Positions 7,336 through 14,967 of a DNA stretch of 27,376 nt are shown one piece after another (positions within the stretch are counted from its first letter, which is position 1; every line of letters begins with the position of its first letter). The stretch is from CAZVJA01 sp964626885 (lineage in GTDB: Bacteria; Planctomycetota; Planctomycetia; Planctomycetales; Planctomycetaceae). Both the position numbers and the translations under genes were made by a program. The stretch covers positions 1 to 27,376 of the forward strand of contig CAZVJA010000055.1 of the NCBI GenBank assembly GCA_964626885.1. The letters are read 5' to 3'. The notes under the pieces are model-generated. The model made no database searches. It was not told the DNA's origin and worked only from the letters and a program-made list of their open reading frames with translations.

Positions 7336-7968
7336 TCAGACGTCGAGTGGTTGTTCAGATCGCGGATTTCGCGGGGAGATCTGGAACCAGACGAACGCGC
7401 TGAGGAGCCCGGCCAGTGCGCCGCAGAGCGGGTAACTGATCGTCGCCGGGCCGATCCACATCTCGAACAGCCGCTCCCCGCCGAGATGACTGGAGCCGAG
7501 TTTCGAGGCACCCCGCACAACGAACGCCGCCATGTTGCTCAGCAAGCCTGCCGCGGCGAAGGCGAGAAAAATCGACTGGCCGCGTTTCGCGCGTGAAAGC
7601 GCGGCATCAAGCAGCGGGCCGGTGAGGGTCAAACTGGTGAGCGCTCCCAGCCCGGCGTCGCCGAAGCCAAGGGATTGCATCAACAGTGCGGATGTGAGCG
7701 CCGTGGCCCCCATGAACGAGCCCGCACGTCTGCGGGGAACGAGTCCCAGGCCGCACACCAGTGGAAATACGCTGCGAAAAACAGCGCTCCCAGGGATCCG
7801 CAGGTTCATGTCGATCAGGACCGTGGCGACGGTCGCCGCAAAACCGGCCAGCCCGAGAATCCCCAGATCGATCGCGTGCCATCTCGCATCGCGTTGCATC
7901 AGACGAAATGGGGCGACACGGCAATGTTCGTGCAATCCGTCGTGAAGCGGAAGCAGCAGTTCCATCAT
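7336..7968 (-). CDS. Polytopic membrane protein of unknown function
   Basis: A 210-residue protein from the ATG at 7968; an in-frame ATG at 8019 would add 17 residues, and neither has a good ribosome binding site. By eye there are five to six hydrophobic segments, including 'LGILGLAGFAATVATVLI', 'VFRSVFPLVCGLGLVP', 'MGATALTSALLMQSLGFG', 'IFLAFAAAGLLSNMAAFVV' and a C-terminal 'YPLCGALAGLLSAFVWF'. The size, Gly/Ala-rich helices and 'GATALTSALLMQSLGFGDAG' recall S-components of ECF vitamin transporters or CbiM-like proteins, but no diagnostic motif was found. It is 14 bases from the TiaS-like gene, so the two are probably co-transcribed and may act together. Confidence 0.7.
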   Translation of the reverse strand: MMELLLPLHDGLHEHCRVAPFRLMQRDARWHAIDLGILGLAGFAATVATVLIDMNLRIPGSAVFRSVFPLVCGLGLVPRRRAGSFMGATALTSALLMQSLGFGDAGLGALTSLTLTGPLLDAALSRAKRGQSIFLAFAAAGLLSNMAAFVVRGASKLGSSHLGGERLFEMWIGPATISYPLCGALAGLLSAFVWFQISPRNPRSEQPLDV

Positions 7969-8082
7969 GAGGCACCACCCGATGGGGAGAAACGATCCGA
8001 CGGCAGATGCAGGCGGCATCGCCGTATACGAGTCTACCCAAATGGCATGCGCATGCCAATAGAGTGGCGGGCCACCGCCGTG

Positions 8083-9150
8083 TTACCACGGCACAGTCAG
8101 ATTTATCGAACGGGCGAGCGTTTCGAGTTGCCCCACGTGGTCGCGATGCATGGGGATGCCGTCCCGGTGCCAGCGTTCGGCGCGCTCCGTTTCCAGTTCG
8201 CCCGGCAGGCGGACCTTGTCGAACCCTTCGGCCGGCGCCAGCGCGCGGATGTCCCGCATGGTTCCTTCCAGCTCCGCGTAAAACGTCTCGATGTCGACGA
8301 ATTTCGAGACGTCGATCACGTAAAAGAAATGCTCCGAACCGTCGGCCGCCACCGCCCAGCCTTTGTGCAGCGGCATTCGGGCTCCGACGAGAGGGCCAGC
8401 CAGTACCGATGACAAAAACGCCAGTCCATATCCTCGTGCACCAGCAAACGGCAGCAGAGTTTTTGCCGCTTTGGGATCGCAGGTCGGGCGTCCTTCGGCG
8501 TCGAGAGCCCAGCCTTCGGGGATCGGCCGCCCATAGAGGCCGAGACTTTCGACCTTCCCCCACGACGAGACGGCGCAGGCGGCGTCGAGAATGAACGGCG
8601 GACCGTTGCGAGTCGGCGCTCCCCAGGCGAAGGCATTGTTCGCCGTCGCGGGAGTGCGGCTGCCGTAGGCCGCGACCGTCGCCGGGCCGGTGCTGGTGGT
8701 ATTGAAGCTGATCATGCCGGCGTTCGCGGCCATCAGCGCATAGACCGAGGCGGCACCGTAATGCTGGCTGTGTCGAATCGCGACCGTACCGGTACCGACC
8801 TGCTTCGCTTTCTCGATCGCCAATTGCATTCCCTTCGTGGCGGCGACATGCCCGAGCCCCTTTCCACCGTCGAGGACTGCGATCGCGGGGGTGTCGACGA
8901 CCGTCAGCACCGTCGCTCGCGGATCGATATCGCCGGCGTCCATCGCGGCGAGATATCGTCCTATGGCTCGGCTGCCGTGCGAATGAATGCCGCGCAGGTC
9001 GGCTTCGATCAGCCGCGCGGCGCCGATCTCCGCTTCGGCCGCATACATTCCCTTGGCGACGAGCATCTGCACCATCAAATCGGCCAGAGCCTTCGCGGGG
9101 ACAACAATTTCCTGGGTGGGATCAATCGGGATATCGAGGGTGTTGGTCAT
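8083..9150 (-). CDS. Ldh-family (malate/L-lactate/ureidoglycolate-type) NAD(P)-dependent dehydrogenase
   Basis: A 355-residue protein from the ATG at 9150; longer versions would run into the degenerate repeat upstream and are rejected. Family features: 'HSHGSRAIGRYLAAMDAG' with the conserved His-Ser-His-Gly, 'VLDGGKGLGHVAATKGMQLAIEKA', 'VGTGTVAIRHSQHYGAASVYALMAANAGMI' with the catalytic His region, 'GSRTPATANNAFAWGAPT', and 'FILDAACAVSSWGKV'. The central 'GRPIPEGWALDAEGRPTCDP' and 'GYGLAFLSSVLAGPLVGA' also match. Family members reduce or oxidise 2-oxo/2-hydroxy acids with NAD(P)H in the cytosol; the exact substrate is not visible. It leads a probable minus-strand operon, ending 114 bases before the membrane protein. 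Confidence 0.88.
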   Translation of the reverse strand: MTNTLDIPIDPTQEIVVPAKALADLMVQMLVAKGMYAAEAEIGAARLIEADLRGIHSHGSRAIGRYLAAMDAGDIDPRATVLTVVDTPAIAVLDGGKGLGHVAATKGMQLAIEKAKQVGTGTVAIRHSQHYGAASVYALMAANAGMISFNTTSTGPATVAAYGSRTPATANNAFAWGAPTRNGPPFILDAACAVSSWGKVESLGLYGRPIPEGWALDAEGRPTCDPKAAKTLLPFAGARGYGLAFLSSVLAGPLVGARMPLHKGWAVAADGSEHFFYVIDVSKFVDIETFYAELEGTMRDIRALAPAEGFDKVRLPGELETERAERWHRDGIPMHRDHVGQLETLARSINLTVPW

Positions 9151-9250
9151 GGTGTTGTGTGAAATTCCGCGGGGGGTGAGACATTCGCGAATCGGAATCA
9201 GCGAATTGGGAAGACAAACTTTAGGTGCCAGACTTCGGGCTTCAGGCATT

Positions 9251-9306
9251 GCGGATTTCGGATCGCGAATTGCGGATTGCTGACTCCGGACTCCGGGCTC
9301 GGGACT
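9251..9306. repeat. Degenerate tandem 7-bp repeat, eight units
   Basis: From 9251 the sequence divides cleanly into heptamers: GCGGATT, TCGGATC, GCGAATT, GCGGATT, GCTGACT, CCGGACT, CCGGGCT, CGGGACT. More diverged units may continue to the left (about 9180-9250). Translated on the minus strand it gives the seven-residue pattern seen in 'SAIRDPKSAMPEARS', as expected because three heptamers make 21 bases. It lies upstream of the Ldh-family gene and downstream of the MBL gene. Confidence 0.6.
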
Positions 9307-9366
9307 CTTTTTCTTTCCATCCTCCATCCTCAACAACTTCCGATATTGACGGGCAAGCCGACCGCT

Positions 9367-10761
9367 CTACACCTCTACAGTCTGATACAGCTCCGGGATG
9401 GTCGGATCTTCATCACAAAAGTCGTGGAGGATTCCGGCGAGGGCTTGCGCCGAGGCCGGTTCGCCGTGCACGATGAACGCTTGTCCGATGCCGCGGTCTT
9501 TTGCCATGTGTTCGAACCACCACTTGAAGTCGTTGGCATCGGCGTGAGCGGAGAGCCCGTTCAGCGTGACGACTTTGGCCTTCAGCGGCAAGAGCTTGTC
9601 GAAGATCTGGACCTTCTCGCGGCGTTCGACCAGCCGGCGGCCGAGGGTATGCTGCGCCTGAAAGCCGATGATGAGGATGATATTGCGGCTATCCGAGAGC
9701 GCATGCTTCAGGTGGTGTCGGACCCGCCCGCTTTCGCACATGCCGCTGGCGGAAATCACGACAAACGGTCCGGTGCGGCGGTTCAGAGCGGCGCTTTCTT
9801 GTGAAGATTGGGTATAGGTCAGGCCGGGAAAACTGAACAGGTCATTGTCATGCTGTAAGGTTCGCCACGCTTCCGCGTCCATCAAGTCTCCGTGGTTGCG
9901 GTAGATTTCGGTGATGCGGTTGGCTAACGGACTATCGACAAACACCGGGATGTCGGGCAGTTTTCCTTCCCGCGCGAGCTCATTGAGAAAATAGACGACG
10001 TTCTGAGTCCGCCCGAGACTGAATGCGGGGATGATCACCCGTCCTTCCGAAGCGACAGCCTCTTGCAGAATCTTCAGAAGCTCCTGCTTGAGATCTTGGG
10101 AGGGAGGGTGCAGACGGTTGCCGTAGGTCGATTCGGTGATCAATACGTCACAACCGTCGATAAGCTGCGGATTACGTAACAGTGGGAGATCGCGTCGGCC
10201 GAGATCGCCGGTGAAGACCACCCGGCGCATTTCCCCTTTGTCTTGAATCTGCATTTCACAGATCGCGGAGCCGAGGATGTGTCCCGCATCGGAGAACCGC
10301 AGGCGGAACTCGGGGGAGAGTTCATGCCATTGGCCATAGTCGAGAGTCTCGAACAGTTTTATCGCCCCGCGTACGTGCTCCTCGTCATAGAGCGGCTCGA
10401 CCGGCGGATGCCCGGGAGAAAGATGCTTGCGGATATACCGCGCATCCTCTTCCTGAATATGCACCGCGTCGCGGAGCATTGCGGCAGCGACATCGGCGGT
10501 GGCATCGGTGCAGAAGATCGGCCCGCGGAACCCCGCGCGAAACAATCCGGGCAAATTGCCGCAGTGGTCGATATGTGCGTGCGAGAGAATTACGCCATCC
10601 AGTTTTCGCGGTTCGCAGCGGAACTGGTTGTTCTTCTGCCAGGCTTCGACCCGGTGCCCTTGAAAGAGCCCGCAGTCCAGCAGGATGCGGAGATGTTCCG
10701 TTTCGAGGAGGTGCTGGCTGCCGGTCACTTCGCCGGCCGCTCCGAGAAAGGTGATCTTCAT
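9367..10761 (-). CDS. MBL-fold, beta-CASP RNA/DNA metallo-hydrolase
   Basis: A 464-residue protein of the CPSF73/YSH1-like group. Metallo-beta-lactamase motifs: 'SHAHIDHCG' (60-68; His61, His63, Asp65, His66), 'FSDAGHILGS' (156-165; His161), and 'FTGDLGRRD' (183-191; Asp186). Beta-CASP motifs: 'LITESTYGNR' (motif A, Glu210), 'SASGMCESGRVRHHL' in the CASP region, 'LNGLSAHAD' (motif B, His406), and 'IVHGE' (motif C, His432). All zinc ligands look present, so it is probably an active endo- or exonuclease on RNA, acting in the cytosol. ATG at 10761 starts 'MKITFLGAAGEVTGSQHLL', typical for the family. It stands alone between lspA and the Ldh operon. Confidence 0.93.
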   Translation of the reverse strand: MKITFLGAAGEVTGSQHLLETEHLRILLDCGLFQGHRVEAWQKNNQFRCEPRKLDGVILSHAHIDHCGNLPGLFRAGFRGPIFCTDATADVAAAMLRDAVHIQEEDARYIRKHLSPGHPPVEPLYDEEHVRGAIKLFETLDYGQWHELSPEFRLRFSDAGHILGSAICEMQIQDKGEMRRVVFTGDLGRRDLPLLRNPQLIDGCDVLITESTYGNRLHPPSQDLKQELLKILQEAVASEGRVIIPAFSLGRTQNVVYFLNELAREGKLPDIPVFVDSPLANRITEIYRNHGDLMDAEAWRTLQHDNDLFSFPGLTYTQSSQESAALNRRTGPFVVISASGMCESGRVRHHLKHALSDSRNIILIIGFQAQHTLGRRLVERREKVQIFDKLLPLKAKVVTLNGLSAHADANDFKWWFEHMAKDRGIGQAFIVHGEPASAQALAGILHDFCDEDPTIPELYQTVEV

Positions 10762-10904
10762 CGCATGCTCGACAGAAAGACTCGTGTTGAGAAAGTATGG
10801 CGATTGTTCCGTTTCCGGCGGGATCTATCAGTTCTGGGGAGGCATTATTCTAGGCGAGCCGTTCTGAGGGAAGAACTGTACGGAGAGCGGCACAATCGGG
10901 GTAT

Positions 10905-10933
10905 CGAATTTGGAGAGCGGCTCTCCAAATTCG
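10905..10933 (-). other. Perfect 13-bp stem-loop downstream of lspA
   Basis: CGAATTTGGAGAG (10905-10917), loop CGG, CTCTCCAAATTCG (10921-10933). It begins about 40 bases after the lspA stop on the minus strand. No T-run follows, so it may stabilise the mRNA 3' end or act as a weak terminator. The word GGAGAGCGG occurs twice here (10882 and 10912). Confidence 0.5.
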
Positions 10934-10973
10934 GAACTCGCTCGACGGAATCGGCACCATTCTCCCATCTCGC

Positions 10974-11636
10974 TCAACTTGCGACGGTCGTCGTGAGGGG
11001 CGAGGGTTGTTCTTTCCGTTCTGTTTCGACGTTTGCCGGGACGGGAACCGGATTAGAAACAGCAAACGAATGCAAAATCAGCATGATGGCGCCGGTCACC
11101 AGGAACGAGTCGGCGAAGTTGAAGATCGGAAAATGGTACCCGCCGAACGTAAAGAACAGAAAGTCGCGCACGGCCCGAATCGGCTGTCCGGCCGCGTCAG
11201 TACAGCCGTGCAGGCCGATGCGGTCACAAAGATTTCCGAGGGTTCCGGCCAGAATCAGCGATAGTGAGACTGTCAGCCACCAGCTGATCGCGGCGCGGTG
11301 GCCGAACAGCCAATAGACGACTGCCAAAACAGCCAGCACACTGAAGCAGGCGAACAGCCAGGTATGCTTCGGGCCGATGCCCCAGAGAGCCCCGGGGTTA
11401 AAGTTCGGGAACAGGCGGAACTTCGTCCAGCCGTTGAGATAGGGAATGCTGGCGCCGTGTGTTCCGGGGGGGGCATCGAAGATGACATGCTTACCCGGAA
11501 CGACAACGATTTGGCGGTCGAGATCAGAATACCCCAAATCGGCAAAGACAGCCGATTTGGAATACAAATCCCACGCGAGCCCCGAAGAGGCCACTAATAG
11601 AAAACAGACATACCGGCTGACTGGGACCGAAGTCAT
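10974..11636 (-). CDS. lspA: Lipoprotein signal peptidase (signal peptidase II)
   Basis: A 220-residue inner membrane aspartyl protease that removes signal peptides from prolipoproteins. Four membrane helices are visible. The catalytic aspartates are in 'GNLCDRIG' (Asp138) and 'FNFADSFLV' (Asp176); the preceding 'FNPGALWGIG' (79-88) matches the family 'N.GaaFg' block. The protein is longer than the usual 160-170 residues because of an insert between helix 1 and helix 2 (about 35-75) plus a Pro/Thr/Ser-rich tail. Start: ATG at 11636, which overlaps the TGA of the dksA-like gene (ATGA, 11633-11636), so translation is probably coupled. The upstream in-frame ATG at 11666 would lie inside dksA and is less likely. 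Confidence 0.93.
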   Translation of the reverse strand: MTSVPVSRYVCFLLVASSGLAWDLYSKSAVFADLGYSDLDRQIVVVPGKHVIFDAPPGTHGASIPYLNGWTKFRLFPNFNPGALWGIGPKHTWLFACFSVLAVLAVVYWLFGHRAAISWWLTVSLSLILAGTLGNLCDRIGLHGCTDAAGQPIRAVRDFLFFTFGGYHFPIFNFADSFLVTGAIMLILHSFAVSNPVPVPANVETERKEQPSPLTTTVAS

Positions 11637-12028
11637 AGCGACAATTCTTCGCGCTTCCGTTCGCATGCGACACAGTTCCGGGCATAAGGAATTGCCTTTA
11701 GCCGCGTCTTAGGGATCAGAGCCTTGGAAGAAGTCTTGCCTTCTTCGAGACACCGCTCGCAGGCTCCGTAAGTGCCGTCCTCAATCCGTTGCAGGGCGGC
11801 GTGAATTTCATCAAGAACTTCCTGATCGCTCTCGACCACCCGCAGTGAGAAGTCCTGCTCGTAAGTCTGTGTGCCGAGTTCGGCGATATGTGTCGGACTC
11901 TTTGAATCTCCGCCGCCGTCGTTTCGGTCGAGAGCTTCGTCCGTAAGACGCTGCACGTCGCCGCGCAATCGAGCCTGAAGGGAGAGGAGAATCTGTTTGA
12001 ACTCAGCTAACTCGGCCTTTTTGAGCAT
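11633..12028 (-). CDS. DksA/TraR-family zinc-finger protein
   Basis: A 131-residue protein from the ATG at 12028, where 'MLKKAELAEFKQILLSLQARL' begins the expected long coiled-coil helix; an upstream ATG at 12112 gives a Pro-rich extension that looks non-coding. The middle 'HIAELGTQTYEQDFSLRVVESDQEVLDEIHAALQRIEDGTYGAC' is the usual helix, then a four-Cys zinc finger: Cys90-x2-Cys93 and Cys119-x2-Cys122. The 'RNDGGGDSKSP' loop sits at the tip where DksA reaches the RNA polymerase channel. Family members modulate transcription with ppGpp, or have small related roles. It is translationally coupled to lspA downstream. Confidence 0.88.
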   Translation of the reverse strand: MLKKAELAEFKQILLSLQARLRGDVQRLTDEALDRNDGGGDSKSPTHIAELGTQTYEQDFSLRVVESDQEVLDEIHAALQRIEDGTYGACERCLEEGKTSSKALIPKTRLKAIPYARNCVACERKREELSL

Positions 12029-12382
12029 TCTGAGAATTCTCGTTACGGGGCTTTGAGGGGGCGGAGAGTTGCAAAGACCGGTCATTATGCGGTCGCTTGG
12101 CGATGGGGTCAAGGGGGTTGAAACAGACCCCGTCGTGGCTTTCGCAGTGGCCGCAGGGAGCTTGATTTTCCGAACTCCCCCAGTGTCTCAGTGTGAGTGT
12201 TGTGTGCAAAAACTGTTTTATTATAGAGGGTTACGTTGGTTGGAGTATCGTTTTCCGCCAGTGGAATTCGACATCGGACCGGTGCTACAATGCTCGCGAC
12301 CGATCGGGATGCCGAGCCGGAGGATTCATCCGCCAGCCAGCTGTCGAACTGTTCACAAACTGATCCGCAGGAATCCGAGAAC
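12029..12382. other. Divergent intergenic region between dksA-like and bcp
   Basis: This 354-base stretch should carry promoters for both directions. The only visible candidate is the AT-rich patch around 12206-12226 (AAAAACTGTTTTATTATAG), which contains TATTAT but no -35 box at normal spacing. No gene or RNA was recognised in it. Confidence 0.4.
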
Positions 12383-12871
12383 ATGCCACCATCGAAGCCC
12401 AAAGTTCCCGCTGTCGGCGATAAGGCCCCTGATTTCGAGCTCGACGCTCATCCCGAAGGGCGGATCGGCTTGAAGCAGTTTCTGGGAAAGAAGAATGTCG
12501 TCTTGTACTTCTACCCGCGCGACAACACGCCCGGCTGCACCCGCGAAGCCTGTGCATTTCGTGACGAGATCGCGACCTTCGACAAGCGAAAGACCGTCGT
12601 GCTGGGAGTCAGCACCGATTCCGCCGCGTCGCACGCGAAGTTCGCCGAAAAGTTCGAGCTGCCGTTCCCATTGCTGTCCGACACCGAGCACAAGGTTTGC
12701 GAGAAGTACGGTGTGTGGGTCGAAAAGAACAATTACGGCAAGAAGTATATGGGATTACAGAGAGCGACCTTTCTGATCGACAAGAAAGGGAAAATCGCAG
12801 CAGTGTGGCCGAAGGTGAAAGTCGACGGTCACGTGGACGAAGTCAAAGAGGCACTCGCGGAACTCGATTGA
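12383..12871 (+). CDS. bcp: Thioredoxin-dependent peroxiredoxin, Bcp/PrxQ type
   Basis: A 162-residue protein that reduces hydrogen peroxide and organic peroxides with thioredoxin. 'GDKAPDFELDA' (12-22) is the family opening. 'FYPRDNTPGCTREACAFRD' holds the peroxidatic Cys52 and the resolving Cys57, the C-x4-C spacing of atypical 2-Cys Bcp. Later blocks are 'VLGVSTDSAASHAKFAEKFELPFPLLSD', 'KVCEKYGVW' and 'RATFLIDKKGKIAAVW'. The ATG at 12383 is preceded by AGGA at a slightly long spacing; the longer frame upstream (GTG region at 12236) is rejected because it lacks family similarity. It stands alone, convergent with the Gfo/Idh gene. Confidence 0.93.
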   Translation: MPPSKPKVPAVGDKAPDFELDAHPEGRIGLKQFLGKKNVVLYFYPRDNTPGCTREACAFRDEIATFDKRKTVVLGVSTDSAASHAKFAEKFELPFPLLSDTEHKVCEKYGVWVEKNNYGKKYMGLQRATFLIDKKGKIAAVWPKVKVDGHVDEVKEALAELD

Positions 12872-12910
12872 TCGAACCGCAGACGTTCGCGGGGATGAGC
12901 CAAACCGTTC

Positions 12911-12960
12911 AACGGCTTGTCAAAACGGCAGGTTTTGTACGCCGCGATCGGCAAGCCGTT
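12911..12960. terminator. Nested stem-loop between convergent bcp and Gfo/Idh genes
   Basis: AACGGCTTG (12911-12919) pairs exactly with CAAGCCGTT (12952-12960), and inside it CAAAAC (12921-12926) pairs with GTTTTG (12932-12937). The outer right arm overlaps the last stop codon of the Gfo/Idh gene. It may end transcription from both sides. There is no strong T-run. Confidence 0.4.
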
Positions 12961-14032
12961 ACGCCGCTTTGCGATCCAGGTTCGGAAGGCGCGGGTGCGG
13001 TCCGATCGCCCCGCCGCCGTGTCCATCCCATTGATGCGATTCGACCGCGCTCAGAATCTGCTCGGCGACTTCCAGCGCCTGCAATGCTTGCCGGCCGTCG
13101 ACGGCCGGCGGCGTTCCTTGTTGCACGCAATCGATGAAGCTGCGCAGCTCCTCGGTGAGCGCGTCGTTGGAGGAAACCGGCACCTGCTCGACCGATAGGA
13201 ATTTGCCGAAAACGTCCTTCTTCAGTTGATCGATGTTCGCCCCCGGCATTTGGGCCAGTTGTAAGGGGGACCGGCCGAACCGGAGGGCGTCGGAAGGGGA
13301 ATAGCGGATCACTTCTCGGGAAGTAAAATCGGCGGTGACCGTACCGGTGTGGGACCAGATCTGCATCGCCCGGCGAGCCGTGGGGCAGACGCGGTTCGCC
13401 GTGAAATCGGCAATGCAGCCGTTCTCGAACGTGACGCGTGCCTGAACGCAATCTTCATTTCCGCCAAGGATGCAGATTCCGAACGCCTCGACCTTGCGCA
13501 CCGGCGACCCCGCCAGATTCATCACAAGATCGAGATCATGGATCATCAAATCATGCACAACGCCGATGTCCATCGAACGAAAGGCGTAGTTGCTCAAACG
13601 CTCGGCGCGAATGTAACGCGGCGGACCACAGCTGTCACGGGCCGCGAGGAATGCCGGATTGAACCGCTCGACATGTCCCACTTGTAAGGGAATGTTCTTG
13701 CTCGCAGCCAACTCCACGAGCTGCCGCGCTTCAGAAAGATTGGATGCCAACGGTTTTTCGACGAGGACCGGAATACCGGCGTTCAGGAATTCGGAAGCGA
13801 CCGCGAAATGCACCGTCGTGGGAACCGCGATTGAAACGGCATCGACCAAGCCCAGGAGCTCGCGGTGATCGCCAAACCACTGAGAGCCGTACTTTTCCGC
13901 GACCGCCTGGGCCGAGGGAGCGTTGCAATCGGCAACGGCAACGAGTTCGGCGGTTTCAAGCTCCGAATAAATCCGCGAATGATGGCGGCCCAGAGCGCCT
14001 GTTCCGACCACGGCAACTTTCAACTTCGACAT
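12959..14032 (-). CDS. Gfo/Idh/MocA oxidoreductase next to lpxA, possible GnnA-like
   Basis: A 357-residue protein. Rossmann motif 'VVGTGALGRHHSR' at 8-20, 'VEKPLASNLSEA' with the family Glu-Lys-Pro at 92-94, and 'VHDLMIHDLDLVMNL' with the likely catalytic His165. 'VGHVERFNPAF' (118-128) is typical of Gfo/Idh members found beside lpx genes. It starts 21 bases after lpxA on the same strand. In Acidithiobacillus and Leptospira, GnnA oxidises C3 of UDP-GlcNAc so that GnnB can add an amino group, giving amide-linked lipid A. That role is an inference from location. No GnnB aminotransferase is present in the window, so another sugar substrate is possible. Confidence 0.85.
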   Translation of the reverse strand: MSKLKVAVVGTGALGRHHSRIYSELETAELVAVADCNAPSAQAVAEKYGSQWFGDHRELLGLVDAVSIAVPTTVHFAVASEFLNAGIPVLVEKPLASNLSEARQLVELAASKNIPLQVGHVERFNPAFLAARDSCGPPRYIRAERLSNYAFRSMDIGVVHDLMIHDLDLVMNLAGSPVRKVEAFGICILGGNEDCVQARVTFENGCIADFTANRVCPTARRAMQIWSHTGTVTADFTSREVIRYSPSDALRFGRSPLQLAQMPGANIDQLKKDVFGKFLSVEQVPVSSNDALTEELRSFIDCVQQGTPPAVDGRQALQALEVAEQILSAVESHQWDGHGGGAIGPHPRLPNLDRKAA

Positions 14033-14053
14033 GTTCAGCTCTTCATTCGGCGA

Positions 14054-14911
14054 TCAGGCGGCCTTGCGACGAGATTGCTTGGCCGGCTGCTGGGGTTGAT
14101 GACGATAGACCTCCCGGCCGCGTCCCATCTTGCCGCGGGCGGAAAGTTCGAGGAAGTTCAGCAGATTGGACAATTCGATCGGAATGACGCCGTCCAGTTC
14201 TTCGAGAAATATTTCCCGAGCGGCGGCGACTGTTTTGTGCTCTCGGAACAGAATGCGGTGCGCACGTTTGAGGGCCTCAATCGTGCTCTCGGAAAGGCCG
14301 TTGCGGCGCAGCCCCACAATGTTGATCGTGCGGACCTCAAAATCGTCTCCCCCTTGAGCGAGCATGTAAGGGGGAACATCACGAACGATCCGGCTTCCGC
14401 CGCCGCAGAACGCCAACGTTCCGACGGTCGCGAAATGGTGGACGACGGAATTTCCCGAGATGATTGCGCCATCCTGCACGTGAACGTGCCCGCCGAGCAG
14501 TACGCCGTTGACCAGAATGGTGCGATTGTGGACGTGGCAGTTATGCGCCACGTGCGCGTTCGACATCAGCAGATTGTTATTGCCGATTCGCGTCACATGG
14601 TCTTCTTTCTCGGCGCCGCGATTGACCGTGACCCCCTCGCGGAACTGGTTGTCGTCGCCGATTTCCACAAGTGTCGGAGCGCCCTCTTTATAGCCCACGT
14701 CCTGCGGCTCGCCGCCGATAACCGTTCCAGGCCAGAAACGGTTGCGTTCGCCGATGGTCGTGTGCCCGACGAGCGCAACGTGGCTGTCGAGCCGCGAGCC
14801 GTTGCCGATGACGACGTGCGGGCCGACGTGGCAGAACGGTCCAATTTCCACGTCCTCACCGATTTCCGCTCGAGAATCGACATGCGCGAGATGGGAGATC
14901 CTGGTGCTCAT
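14054..14911 (-). CDS. lpxA: UDP-N-acetylglucosamine O-acyltransferase
   Basis: A 285-residue cytosolic trimer-type enzyme for the first step of lipid A synthesis. From the ATG at 14911 it begins 'MSTRISHLAHVDSRAEIGEDVEIGPFCHVGPHVVIG', the hexapeptide-repeat left-handed beta-helix start. The catalytic His123 is in 'SNAHVAHNCHVHNR' (118-130), and 'GGEPQDVGYKEG' (66-77) and 'NQFREGVTVNRG' (88-99) are family blocks. The C-terminal helical part 'IVGLRRNGLSESTIEALKRAHRILFRE' is typical. A basic tail follows (ending near 'QSRRKAA'). It lies 56 bases after lpxC and 21 bases before the Gfo/Idh gene, so the three are probably one operon. Confidence 0.94.
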   Translation of the reverse strand: MSTRISHLAHVDSRAEIGEDVEIGPFCHVGPHVVIGNGSRLDSHVALVGHTTIGERNRFWPGTVIGGEPQDVGYKEGAPTLVEIGDDNQFREGVTVNRGAEKEDHVTRIGNNNLLMSNAHVAHNCHVHNRTILVNGVLLGGHVHVQDGAIISGNSVVHHFATVGTLAFCGGGSRIVRDVPPYMLAQGGDDFEVRTINIVGLRRNGLSESTIEALKRAHRILFREHKTVAAAREIFLEELDGVIPIELSNLLNFLELSARGKMGRGREVYRHQPQQPAKQSRRKAA

Positions 14912-14967
14912 GGTGTCGTTGCCCTTGTGGGGTGGATGAATCGAGTTTTTCGTAGCGCAGTCAGGGG

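Noticed and set aside
7607..8563. A 318-codon minus-strand frame overlapping the Ldh and membrane protein genes
   Set aside because: Same strand but another frame; composition is Arg/Ala-rich shadow coding with no motif.
12196..12226. A promoter in the AT-rich patch before bcp
   Set aside because: TATTAT is present but the only TTG box (TTGTGT) is 13 bases away, too close for a normal sigma-70 promoter.
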